In this document: positions 25,728 through 35,726 of the stretch, piece after piece | How positions within the stretch are numbered: the stretch's first letter is position 1 | Layout: every line of letters begins with the position of its first letter | From: Paragordius varius | Taxonomy: Eukaryota; Nematomorpha | Assembly: GCA_964247055.1 (NCBI GenBank) | Contig: OZ176057.1 | Location: forward strand, 4,092,001-4,156,000 | Length of the DNA stretch: 64,000 nucleotides | Direction of reading: 5' to 3' | Notes under the pieces: model-generated | Databases searched by the model: none | What the model was told of the DNA's origin: nothing | Seen by the model: the letters and a program-made list of their open reading frames with translations, nothing else | Translations under genes and position numbers: made by a program

Positions 25728-26031
25728 TAGGGGTGTCGTCTAACGGCCCTCCAAAATATTTATCCAGTCTGTGAAAATTCAATATATACCAAACACCAAA
25801 TCTTATAATTAATAAAGGGTATTAAAATCTTAGTAAAATTGATATTTCTTGAACAAGTTTTCTGGATAACGCTTTCCAGATTTCGGAAAAAAACGTACGA
25901 AAATTGTTTTTACAAATAGCAAATATATTGGATTCTTAATATTTACATTAGCTTGAAATGTCATAATTTTAATGCTCATATATTTATCAAATGCGAAGTG
26001 CTCACTAAGCGATTTGAGTTGGACACCCTTG
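25728..26031. mobile_element. hAT-type MITE in HCN intron 3
   Basis: Begins TAGGGGTGTCGTCTAACGGC and ends GTTGGACACCCTTG, inverted hAT ends like those of 61391-63814. It is preceded by ATCTAGAA, again a TCTAGA target, but the right flank does not repeat it clearly. The right end lies about 90 bp upstream of exon 4. Confidence 0.65.
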
Positions 26032-26120
26032 TTTTAATATATAAAAAAATCCAGGACCAAAAAATATGTTTTAAATGTATAATATTAGTTTTAATGTATA
26101 AAAATCTGATGCTTTTTCAG

Positions 26121-26270
26121 TTTTTGAACCTGGCCACAGTATTTATCCGTATCTTCAACCTCGTAAGCATAATGTTACTCGTGGGTCATTGGAGCGGATG
26201 TTTGCAATTTCTTGTGCCCCAAATGCAAGGTTTCCCTCATGATTGCTGGATAGTCATAGCTAATATAGAG
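26121..26270 (+). CDS. Ih: HCN/Ih channel, exon 4 (S5 and turret)
   Basis: The acceptor CTTTTTCAG is followed by [20 protein letters not shown] (S4-S5 linker and S5) and [20 protein letters not shown], ending in ANIE before GTATAT. It is exactly 50 codons, phase 0 at both ends. [11 protein letters not shown] is invariant in HCN channels. The joint EEVY-FLN matches the short arthropod isoform. Confidence 0.94.
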
Positions 26271-26697
26271 GTATATCTTTTAAACTCCATTTCAATTTTA
26301 TGAAATTTTAAACGAATAATACAAGTGGTTCTGAGTTTGATAAATATTATTTTCATTTGTGGTTTTCTGTATTTTTGAGGAAATGGAATCAATTTTTTAA
26401 CAACTATACGATATATTCGCCCCATAAATTATATAGAAATACTAAAAATATTGTTAAAATTCTACCAAAAAAATGCTCAAACGCCTTTTTTAATTCCCTG
26501 GACATATTTTTTATAATCGCAATTTAATTATCCTTTGGCTCTTAAGGAAAAAATCAGCCCCCAATGTTTTTTTCTAAAATTTACAATTCTTAACTTAAAT
26601 AAATTTTATTTGGGACATATCCCATGTTTCTCCTGTATTTACTTATACCTGTTTCCGATGATTACATATTTTCCAAGTATCATTTAATAATGCTTAG

Positions 26698-26916
26698 AAA
26701 TCCGATTGGTTCGAGCAATATTCCTGGTCCTTTTTCAAAGCCATGTCACACATGTTATCAATTGGTTATGGACGTTTTCCACCCCAAAATTTGACTGATA
26801 TGTGGCTTACGATATTCAGTATGGTATCTGGGGCAACGTGTTACGCACTTTTTATAGGACATGCCACAAACCTTATACAATCACTTGAATCAGCAAATCG
26901 CCAGTATAGAGAATTG
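26698..26916 (+). CDS. Ih: HCN/Ih channel, exon 5 (pore and S6)
   Basis: The acceptor TGCTTAG is followed by 73 codons; the donor is TTG/GTATGA, phase 0 at both ends. It encodes [17 protein letters not shown], the selectivity filter SIGYG (residues 595-599 of isoform a), [13 protein letters not shown] and S6 with [20 protein letters not shown]. The filter position that is usually Cys in HCN channels (CIGYG) is Ser here, codon TCA at 26758-26760. GYG itself, which sets the K+/Na+ pathway, is kept. The [10 protein letters not shown] gate region is intact. Confidence 0.95.
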
Positions 26917-27028
26917 GTATGAATGTGCATAACATTTTTTTTTCATAATGATTCGTTTTTAATAACCTTGAAAGAGAAAGTTCATAGGCAAAAAAACACA
27001 AAGTTACCCTCTTCACAATAATTAAACA

Positions 27029-27188
27029 CAAGGCTTGGAACCGGAGCCTGCATGGAACCGGAACCCTGTTCCTGGGATTTTAATAAGAACTTGTTCCATT
27101 GGTATGAAACCAACGCGGTTCCGGTTCCACTTGTTCAGGAACCAACCCGGTTCAGGTTCCACTTTTTTTAAACCGGTTCCAAGCCCTG
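27029..27188. mobile_element. GC-rich GGAACC MITE (hAT-like), copy 1, in HCN intron 5
   Basis: Ends CAAGGCTTGGAACCGG and CCGGTTCCAAGCCCTG are inverted repeats. The flanks ATTAAACA (27021-27028) and ATTAAATA (27189-27196) are an 8-bp duplication with one mismatch, as hAT elements make. The interior is built of GGTTCC and GGAACC palindromes and is far GC-richer than the surroundings. Other members: 35010-35228, 51303-51543 and 51985-52123. Confidence 0.8.
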
Positions 27189-27269
27189 ATTAAATAACAT
27201 ATTTTATTGCATAAATTTCGTTACTTAATTACTTTTTTTGACTACCTATTTATTACTTTTTATCTTTAG

Positions 27270-27416
27270 ATGAAACAGGTGGATGAATATATGGCGTATA
27301 GGAAGTTACCCAGATCGCTAAAAGTTAAAATCCAAGATTACTTTGAACACAAATACCATGGGAAGATGTTTAATGAAAGCATGATATTACGCGAACTCTC
27401 AGACACTTTAAGGCGG
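27270..27416 (+). CDS. Ih: HCN/Ih channel, exon 6 (C-linker)
   Basis: The acceptor ATCTTTAG is followed by MKQVDEYMAYRKLPRSLKVK and an EHKYHGKMFNES stretch, ending in DTLRR before GTAGGG. It is 49 codons, phase 0 at both ends. This is the A'-D' helix part of the C-linker, which forms the gating ring under the pore. EYMAYRKLPR is again the arthropod-like form. Confidence 0.93.
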
Positions 27417-27589
27417 GTAGGGTTATATATATATATACATGATTACAAATTTGTAAATTGAAAATCATTATATAGTAGGTATATCGAAATTCAGTATACA
27501 TAATATAATGATTTATTACATTCATATCTCATTTATTATAAAGTATAGCATAATTAATACCGAAACACATATTTTTTTCTCAATAAAAG

Positions 27590-27830
27590 GCTGTAGTTAA
27601 TCACAATTGTCGCGAATTGGTAGCAAGTGTCCCCTTCTTCGCAAATGCCGATGAAAACTTTGTTAATGCCATCATCGGTAATTTGGAATATGAGGTTTTC
27701 CAACCCGGAGATATTATTGTTAAAGAAGGCGCTCTTGGTGACAAAATGTATTTTATACAAGAGGGTGTCGTTGATGTTATTACAGGAGGGGAAATAAAAA
27801 CGTCGCTTTCGGAGGGTTCATATTTTGGAG
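27590..27830 (+). CDS. Ih: HCN/Ih channel, exon 7 (C-linker end and first half of the cAMP-binding domain)
   Basis: Acceptor ATAAAAG, donor GGAG/GTATTA, 241 nt, phase 0 in and 1 out. It encodes [20 protein letters not shown] and the beta-roll start [20 protein letters not shown], then [12 protein letters not shown] and SEGSYFG. The FQPGD and YFIQ motifs mark a cyclic-nucleotide-binding domain of HCN type. Confidence 0.94.
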
Positions 27831-28095
27831 GTATTATACATGATAAAAATTAACATTTATACGAATATAACTTAATTTGTTAAGGGCGGAAACGCAGAAT
27901 ATATTATTAAAAAAATGCCCCATGACTATAAGGTATTTGTGTAGGTTAACGAATTTACTTAAGAACAAAATATATTTTTCCAAAATATGTAATAATAAGA
28001 AAATCTTTTTTTATAACCTATTTTGTAATTTAAATTAATATAACATAAAAAGATTGTTTTATCATTTTAAATAGCGATTTTGTCTAAGTTTAAAC

Positions 28096-28327
28096 CTGGG
28101 GCGCTAAACGCAAATGACTTCGCAACCGCATTTGAAACATATATGGATTCATACATATAATAGATATTTAACATTTGACTAAAGAAAATATAATATTTTT
28201 TTTCGTAGGCAAAGTCATTTAGAAAATTTTTTTAAGATATATCAATTTTACCAAGATTTTGTGAGCATTTTGCAAATTATGGATTTTCAATTTTGGCGGG
28301 CGCACAAGAAGTCTCGGATCACCCCTG
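28096..28327. mobile_element. hAT-type MITE in HCN intron 7
   Basis: Left end CTGGGGCGCTAAACGCAAAT, right end GTCTCGGATCACCCCTG. The 8-bp flanks GTTTAAAC (28088-28095) and ATTTAAAC (28328-28335) differ at one base, good evidence for hAT insertion. It is 232 bp without coding capacity and lies between the two exons that split the cAMP-binding domain. Confidence 0.72.
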
Positions 28328-28491
28328 ATTTAAACAATAAAAGGAACTGATTTATACAATAAAAGAAAGTGTAAATGGTTAAAAAAGGTTGCTTAGATCA
28401 TGTATTTTGGGTTGTCTAGAAATACTAATATTTGTTTTTAATAAATCATAGTAATAATTTAACAATATACTACAAATATAATTTTTTCCAG

Positions 28492-29948
28492 AAATTTGTC
28501 TCATGACAAGTGATCAAAAACGCCAAGCCACCATTCAAGCAGCTAGCTATTGTCATTTGTTTTCGCTTTCACGTTTACATTTCAATCAAGTCCTTGAAAA
28601 CTATCCCATGATGCGAAAAACGATGGAAAGTATAGCTGCTGAAAGGTTAACTAAAATAGGACGAGATCCAACTATAGTATCTCCTCGTGAAGATTTAAGC
28701 AGTTACTTAGAAACCGTTCATGAAGTTCTTAAAGCCAAAGAGAAAGAAATTTTAGCATTACAATCGGCAGCTGCAAGCATAAATTCATCCAATCATAATA
28801 CATTCTCTTTTGCATCCAAAGGCAGTACCGGACTCATTATACCTAAAAATGAATTATTAGTCGGGGGAAAATCACCTTTCACCAGCAACGCAGGAATTGT
28901 TAGCAACTCTGGTCTACTTTCAGCATTAAATTTGAATCACTATCTTAATATAGGAAGTATTGGGAAAACGCCCCTTAACAATATAAACAATCCATACCTC
29001 AAGCATAAAATGAGTCATAATTTGACCGCCCCATCGCTAGCTCTTCTAATGTCCAATGCTAATCATGGTAATGATGCTTTAGGTTTTCACAAATTATTTC
29101 CTTTCGCAAATTTCGATGCCGTATCACAGCAAAATTTAGAAGGTGAAGATAAGGAATTGATGGCGGATACCAGAAAGTCACAATCATCCACAAAAGAGGA
29201 AAACAACTCGGAACATTCTATATTTTCTTTGGGAAAGCTAAAAACAGGCAAGGATAAAAGTAAACGATTTGGAGATACAAATAAAACTTCTTCATCTGGA
29301 GCCAATCTTCCAAAAAATCTATTGACCGTACTTCGAAAGGGTACTTCGGGTTCCATTAAGCGAAGTTCTAGAAAATCTTCGCTTAACCCAAGACATTCGA
29401 CAGTCTCTAGCTCCGTGATTGAATGTATTGGCTCGGGCAAAAATTATGATGAAAGCTCTCAAATTGTTAATAATTTCAGTCAGAATTATGAATCACCTCA
29501 GGACTTTGCAGAATCAAAGACGAATTCAACACTGTTACTCGCAAATGGACCAAAAAACGATACATTTATATCTGGTAAATTTTTTAAGGCTTCATTATTT
29601 AATCAACAACCGCTAACCAAGAATCTGGTGAATGTATCAGCGTCCGCCTTATTTCCGCTCCTTATCTCTACGTCTAAAGAACCAGCCATTCAGGATACAC
29701 AAAAAACCGGAATCACAGAATGTTATAACAAAGATTCCGAAAAATATATTACGGGACAAAATTTAACGCTTGAAAAAAGTATGGAACATCATCATTTTTG
29801 TTCCGAAAATAATTTATATAATCTTAACACAAACAATGAGAATGCTAACAATGCAAACAAGTCATTCGCTAACCAAAGCATTATAAACCCTTGTGGTATT
29901 CAAATTATATTTTCACCACCAAGCACTGAGAAATTAGTCCAAAATTAA
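28492..29948 (+). CDS. Ih: HCN/Ih channel, exon 8 (end of the cAMP-binding domain and C-terminal tail)
   Basis: The acceptor TTTTCCAG is followed by AA that completes Glu, giving GEICLM. The phosphate-binding loop reads TSDQKRQATIQA: the Arg that holds the cyclic-nucleotide phosphate is present (R787), the next residue is Gln, and the loop appears one residue longer than in other HCN channels. The C-helix keeps R828 and has K831 and R834 in AERLTKIGRD, as in arthropod Ih. After about residue 840 comes a 420-residue Ser/Asn-rich tail with no recognised domain, ending KLVQN and TAA at 29946. All introns after this point are absent, so the tail is one exon. Confidence 0.93.
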
Positions 29949-29997
29949 TAACCGTACATGTGTGCCAATAATATTCACATAGAATTCAAGCATCACC

Positions 29998-30003
29998 AAT
30001 AAA
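29998..30003 (+). terminator. Poly(A) signal of the HCN gene
   Basis: AATAAA lies 50 bp after the stop codon. It is the first canonical hexamer downstream, though AT-rich DNA gives such hexamers by chance. Confidence 0.5.
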
Positions 30004-30403
30004 TGATTATCATAAATATTAGGGGAATTGGTATAATATACCGTTCCTAAAATATGAAATGAAACAATCTTACTATTTTTATTTTGATTGATATATAATG
30101 GCCAAATTCCAAATTACTATTGGGCTGCATTTTTTTGTAAACCTAAAAAAATATTTATTTCTTTCATTACGTTTAAGCGAGTCACACATGAAATTTTCTA
30201 GTCACTGTTTTATATTTATATTTGGAATATCGCGCAAAAATAAATTATTTATCTTCAATATAATTTGTAATTAAGCTGCTTGTGATATAAAGTATCCATA
30301 ATACTCCGAAATATATTATTATTTATAACCATATGAATTATATAAATAGATTAATAATTATTATTATTTTAAGGCTAAAAAATACTATCCTCCCTCTCTC
30401 TCG

Positions 30404-30434
<31 letters not shown>

Positions 30435-30436
<2 letters not shown>

Positions 30437-31660
30437 TGTGTGAAAAGAGGGTCATTTTGATTTAACGAAAATTTTTTTTATGAGATAGCTTATGACCAGC
30501 GTATTTATTTGCCGCAAAATTTTTTATTTGTTGACAACCTAGTTTTTGAAATATTGAAAGAAAATCAAAATCGCGCAAAAAGTGAAAATTAAGGATAATT
30601 CAAAAAATAATGATAAAATCTGAAATATTATCGTTTATTATCATTTTAGGAGATATTTTCAATAAAAGAGCCTAAAATCTTATAGTTAGGGTTTCTATAA
30701 AATTCCAGGTCAAAAGATGGCTTTTTTCTTTTATCAGATTTAAAAGACAAAAAAAATTTAATGAAAACATATTAAAAAATTTTTTTTAATTATTTACTAC
30801 CTAATCTCACTATTAAATCTTAACAATCACATTTTATTGGAAAATAAACTTCTATATCAAAATAAACCAAAATTATTGTTTTTATTTTTGCATTTTTTGT
30901 CATCTGGTTTATGAGTGTAAATTTATACTGTTTTGTTTTGGATTCTTACATGAGTCGGAATTTTTAAGTATATAATTTATGCAAAATAGGATTGAAAATT
31001 AGTGGAATATCAACCAACAATCCGTACAAATTCCAATACAAATATTAATTTGTCATAAAACAGACTTGTTACAGGAAATTGTAAGGATTGTTGGTTGTTA
31101 TTGGTCTACTTTTGAATCGTATTTTGCATAAATTATATACTTAATAATCACTAATCATGTAAGAATCCAAAATAAAACAGTATAAATTTTTTACACATAA
31201 ACCAAATGACGAAAAAATGCAAAAATAAATAACAAAGTTTTTGGTTTTATTTTGACTTATAATTTTTTCCTGAATAAAATATGAATGTTAAGATTTTAAT
31301 AGTGAGTTAAGGGAATAAATAATTAAAAAAATTATTTAAATATAGTTTCATAAATGTTTTTATCCTTTTATCTTTCAACAAGGAAAACGCCATCTTTTTA
31401 CTTGAGGTTCAATAGAAACCCTAATATATGATTTTAGGCTAATTATATATTGTAATATTTACTAAAATGATAATAAACCATAATATCTAAAATTTTTTCA
31501 TTATCCTTAAATATCCTAATTTTCACTTTTTGCCCGATTTCGATTTTCTCTCAATATTTCAAAAACTAGGTTGTCAACAAATAAAAATTTTTGCGGCAAA
31601 TGAATACGCTGGTCATAAGCTATTTCATGAAAAGAAAAATTTTTCGTTAAAAATTTTTGC
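30435..31660. mobile_element. Long-palindrome (foldback) element, copy 2
   Basis: Left arm about 30435-31033 and right arm about 31075-31660 are reverse complements over most of their length; landmarks are CAACCTAGTTTTTGAAATAT on the left and ATATTTCAAAAACTAGGTTG on the right. The left end reads ACTGTGTGAAAAGAGGG directly after a TA microsatellite. The right end lacks the last 30 bp or so of the expected terminus. It matches 1-794 along its length. The centre holds an inverted CAACAATCC/GGATTGTTG pair. No protein is encoded. Confidence 0.82.
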
Positions 31661-31750
31661 ACTTAAAAATTTCCGTTTTATAAAAATAATTATTAATTAT
31701 ATTTATTCACTATTACATAAATTTTAAATTAATGACTTGGGATAGTTAAA

Positions 31751-32063
31751 TTATTTTTCAACCATTTTTAGCTCATAACGTTGGAGTATGAAAACTAATT
31801 CCTTTAAACGGGGTTTTATAGTTTCATTGTATTCGGTGTGCAATTGTTTCAACACGGCTTGCGCCTCCAGCGTTTGACATTTATAATTTCCGATATTTTG
31901 TTCCAGGTCCGCATTCCAAATCTCGTAATCCTGTTTAGAGCGTTGAGTAAGCTCAATATTCTTATGGATTTGCTCTACTTCATTTTTATAATCCTCATAT
32001 TCAGACCGGAGTTTTGAAGCACCCTTAACTCTATCCCGTGCAGATATTTTAAATCGATCTAAC
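31751..32063 (-). CDS. Coiled-coil protein, last exon
   Basis: 3' terminal exon of a minus-strand gene of unknown family. It encodes LDRFKISARDRVKGASKLRS, then a strongly charged helical stretch (YEDYKNEVEQIHKNIELTQR and following) with heptad-like spacing, and ends LKMVEK with a TAA at 31751-31753. The minus-strand acceptor is AACAACAG/GTTAG. I infer a coiled coil of about 95 residues. Such C-terminal coils occur in many cytoskeletal and kinetochore proteins, so no function is claimed. The stop lies about 90 bp from the end of the foldback element. Confidence 0.65.
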
Positions 32064-32132
32064 CTGTTGTTACAAAATATGAATAAAGGTAAAAAAAGAA
32101 ATAATATGAGACATTTGTATATATGGATATAC
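32064..32132 (-). other. 69-bp intron or optional coding segment in the coiled-coil gene
   Basis: Bounded on the minus strand by AAAA/GTATAT and CAACAG/G, both good splice sites. It is 69 bp long, a multiple of three, and has no stop in frame. Retained, it would add 23 residues containing the hydrophobic run CLILFLFLPLFIFC. I take it as an intron because its composition is AT-rich and both sites fit. Confidence 0.6.
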
Positions 32133-32613
32133 TTTTCTTTCAACAGTTTATTAACGTATAAATCATTGGCTATAGCCTTGTTCAATTCAATCACATCTCT
32201 ACTGTAATCAATACAATCGGCATTGGGATTAATGAATTCTAGGGGGATACTTTTATCTTTGTTATCACCGACCCCTTTTTCCTTCCTATTCATCCTAAGA
32301 ATATCGGCATTATCGTTACCTTTGGCTGTTAGATCGCGGTTTAACACCTGAGATACACTTGATTTATCTGGGCAATTGCAATCATTATTGCTATTTTTAT
32401 TATTTGAAGAATCCACAATATTAGAGCCGTTTATGTAATCCTTGGATAATGTTTTTATTCCCAAATAACATGTGCATTCGTAAGGCTCGCCTTCATGAAT
32501 CATCGTTTTCTTCTGAAGTTCTTCGGTTGATTGATTTTGACAATTTTCGATAACAGTAGACTCTATATTTTCTTCTGTTAGGTTAAACCCATGATTTTCC
32601 TTCCCATTGACTT
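32133..32613 (-). CDS. Coiled-coil protein, penultimate exon
   Basis: Open on the minus strand from the acceptor TTATTATTAG/AAGTC to the donor before 32132. It encodes VNGKENHGFNLTEENIESTV, a linker, GEPYECTCYLG, an Asn-rich stretch with DCNCPDKS, then SIPLEFINPNADCIDYSRDV and ELNKAIANDLYVNKLLKEK running into the coiled coil. An ATG at 32503 is internal and probably not the start, because the frame stays open to the acceptor. Entry phase is 1, so at least one more exon lies to the right, but I could not place it convincingly. The two Cys-x-Cys motifs may be chance. Confidence 0.6.
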
Positions 32614-34714
32614 CTAATAATAAAACGAAAGGAAATTGTTATAAATTTAACCCGTTTTCAAAGTGAATATTGAACAAACTAGCATATTGCTTCTATGATA
32701 GTTAGCGTCTTTTACATGCCTTAGGTAATTACTTTTGGAATATACCCGGAAGTCCTGTTGTAATACAAAACAAGTTAATGGCAGATTAACAACGAAAAAT
32801 CAAAGTTTGTGGTAATATAAAATCCCTTTATATTGATTTGTTTACAAATAAATTAATATCCACTCACTTATCATTTATTGGTCCTTATTTACCCGATTCG
32901 AGAAAATCCGCACTTTTTTAAGAGCAAAACCTCCCAGTTTTTCCTTAAATATTTTACACTATCATTACTATTCTTTAATTAAAATTTGTTTTTGTCCCCA
33001 AATTAAGACAAATTATGTTAAGCTTCCCCACAGGTCTTTGATGAAAAGGACAAATAATCTTTCCAGTCATTAATTATTGCAAAGTGCTTTTTTTAAATTT
33101 GGATCCAAACAAGCTTAAAATCTTCTCCTCAGAGTTAAACCTTTTTTTATTGATTAATAAGGGACATGTTTAGTGTAATGACATTTATAGAGTTACTGAA
33201 AATGAATGAAAATTGGTGGTGAATTAAGTCATTTTAAATAATGTATTAAAAATTTTGACTAGTTGCTTCAATTATATTCCACACTAAATATATAATATCA
33301 GCCCGGTATATTTTTGATGAAGTAACAGACATGCTAAATCTATTTTTTTCAATTCAAGAGTTGGGTTTAAATTAAACACTTTTTACATCAAAAATAATAT
33401 TAAAGTTTGGTGTTAAAATTATAAATTTGATCGTATTCGACATAAGGAGATATAAAAGTCTTTTAAACTGGTGTTCATATTTTTATATAATTTTATATAT
33501 TCATTCAAGGAACTAACCTTTAGACCTTCCAAATTTTGGGGTGCTGCTCGTGAATAAAGGCATAATCATTGGTAAATTACAAATTCGGATTCTAATGTTG
33601 AAGTAGTATAAAAAATATCATTATGGCTCATAAACATACATAATTTAAAATTGATGTGTGATATGGCAAAGTTTAGAATGCACTTTTGATAAAATTTAGA
33701 ATTATATATTACATTAAAAATATATATCTAATGGTAGGCCGTCAGCAATTGCTATCATTTATCCAGCTTATGACCGTTCATCTTGGTGGTATCCTCTATA
33801 ATTAACTGTAACTTTTATCTTAATTTATTGTTATTAATACCTTCTCAGTTATCGACTTTAGCATATCCTTTTAAGTAGTTTAGTTTGTTATCCTTTAAGC
33901 CTAATTTAAGATTTTCGCCCTTATTTTTGATTAACCTACAGTGTGGCTATGCGAAGTATGAAGGTAACTTAAGCGATCGCCAGTATTATAAAAATAAAAA
34001 AATATTATCTCAAAGGGAGATACAGGTCTAATTCCATATATAGCCAAAAGTTCAAAAATCACGTTTTCCTGTTATGTTAAATTAAATCAGAAATTTCAAA
34101 CATATGGCCCCCATGGTACATTCTGTCCGCTCAGAAAAATACCAAATAAATTATTTTGCAACTTTGAAATTATAATCTACCTTTTCCTTACAAATTATTG
34201 TTTTTGAATATTCATATTTATATATTTGGAAAAATAATAACTATAGCTTGAATTACCTTATCATTGATTAAATGTTAGGCCGACCATATTTTCCTATATA
34301 AATTATTAAATTACAACTTTCAATTTATAATTGATTTTAAATAACATTTTCATACTTTGCAGTTTAATAAAATCGAGTAAAAAAGTATAGCGGTCTTTTA
34401 ACAAAATTAGTCTATATGTTTTTACGTTTTCTATGTATTCCAACTTTTAATATGGATCATTTTTAAGAAAATTTTGGCCTTTAAGACACAAATATATGAA
34501 ATTATTGATAATTAAAAATATTATTTGAAAAATATATTTTAAGCTCTGTGATTTAATACCCGACAATTCAAATTATTAATTTATAAAATTTTTAAAATCC
34601 TAAATAAAACCTAAACATATCCCAAAATTTTTTATGATGTTAGGAAAGGGACCAATATTTATATCAGAAAGGGATTCAAAACAGTATTATATATATATAT
34701 ATATATACCATTTA
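32614..34714. other. Intergenic or intronic DNA upstream of the coiled-coil gene
   Basis: Expected to hold the missing 5' exon or exons of the minus-strand gene. A few short minus-strand coding-like pieces occur between 32890 and 33120, but their phases do not fit together. Otherwise AT-rich with no repeat copy recognised. Confidence 0.4.
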
Positions 34715-35005
34715 CAGTTCAAATTCACCCTTGAACAATTCAAATTCCCCCTTGAAAAATTCAAATCACCCTCCAATAATTCAAATTCACCCTCCTTAAA
34801 CAATTCAAATTCACTCTAAAAATAAATTATGTGTGTTTTCGAATTAATATAACTCATTATATTAATATAAAATATATCTTAGGCATAATTTATTATTTTT
34901 TTAGTATTATTTTAATTTAAAAGATTAATTTTATTTTTTATATAAAAATAGAGGTAATTTGTAATCCTAAAAAAATAAAATGTATTTGAGGGTGAATAAT
35001 TGTTT
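34715..35005. repeat. GGTGAATTTGAAT-ended repeat element, copy C, with minisatellite end
   Basis: The left end is about five tandem variants of a 20-22 bp unit, ATTCAAATTCACCCTTGAAC (34715-34816). The AT-rich core that follows is the reverse complement of copies A and B, and the right end is GAGGGTGAATAATTGTTTAA. It is directly followed by a GGAACC MITE. Confidence 0.7.
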
Positions 35006-35009
35006 AAGG

Positions 35010-35228
35010 CAGGGAACAGGAACCACGCGGAACCGGAACCGGTTCCTGGGATTTTATTAAGAACCGGTTCCATTGGAATGGAACCGACGCGGTCCCGGTT
35101 CCACTCTCCGGGAACAACGCCGGTACCGATTCCAAAATCTCAGGCCCTGGTTCTATCTATAAATGTGAACCAAACCGGTTCCGGTTCCAACCGTTCAGGA
35201 ACCAAACCGATTCTGGTTCCACCCCCTT
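35010..35228. mobile_element. GC-rich GGAACC MITE, copy 2
   Basis: Starts CAGGGAACAGGAACCACG and continues with GGAACCGGAACCGGTTCC-type palindromes to about 35228. The sequence GGGATTTTATTAAGAACCGG matches copy 1. It abuts the end of repeat copy C; flanking duplication is unclear. Confidence 0.65.
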
Positions 35229-35726
35229 AATTACTGTTTCCCATATGATTTTCATAAAAATTTTATTTTATTATTTAAATTAGATTGTACCACTACACAT
35301 TACAACATACCTCAAACCTAAAACTAAGCGGCTAATATTAGCGATATTCCTCTCCAAATTTTAGACGATCCTGCTCTTCTGTAAAAACTAAGTCATAATT
35401 CAAGTTTATTTATAACACAGTGCGCCCAAAAAAATAAACAAACGTGATTTTTATCTAGAATAATAAGATATCCCTTGGAAAAGGAGACCCCAAAAATTTT
35501 GGGGCAAAAATGCGCCCCAAAATGGAAATATTCCATTTTTTCATTTTTGACTAGAAATAGATTTTTGTCCATATTTTTAATACTTATTGAGCAAACATGA
35601 TAGAACTTTTATATATTATAAACCTAATATATTCTTAAGAAAAATTCGTAAAATTATTTTAGAGTATCAATAATTCTTTTTATTCCACAAAAATAGAAAT
35701 TCGTAAATTTTATGACATTGTCGAAA

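Noticed and set aside
28084-28340. Possible extra HCN exon in intron 7
   Set aside because: The GC-richer patch is a MITE with an 8-bp duplication, and exons 7 and 8 already join perfectly.
32893-32943. Possible extra minus-strand exon (EKLGGFALKKVRIFSNR) of the coiled-coil gene
   Set aside because: Its splice sites look fair, but its phase does not fit the next exon at 32613, so it cannot join directly.
34681-34816. CRISPR-like array of near-identical 20-bp units
   Set aside because: Units are contiguous without unique spacers and belong to a dispersed eukaryotic repeat family.
35000-35230. 76-codon + frame rich in Pro, Gly and Ser
   Set aside because: It lies wholly inside a GGAACC MITE, and its composition reflects the GC-rich palindromes. 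The same applies to the frame at 51485-51697.
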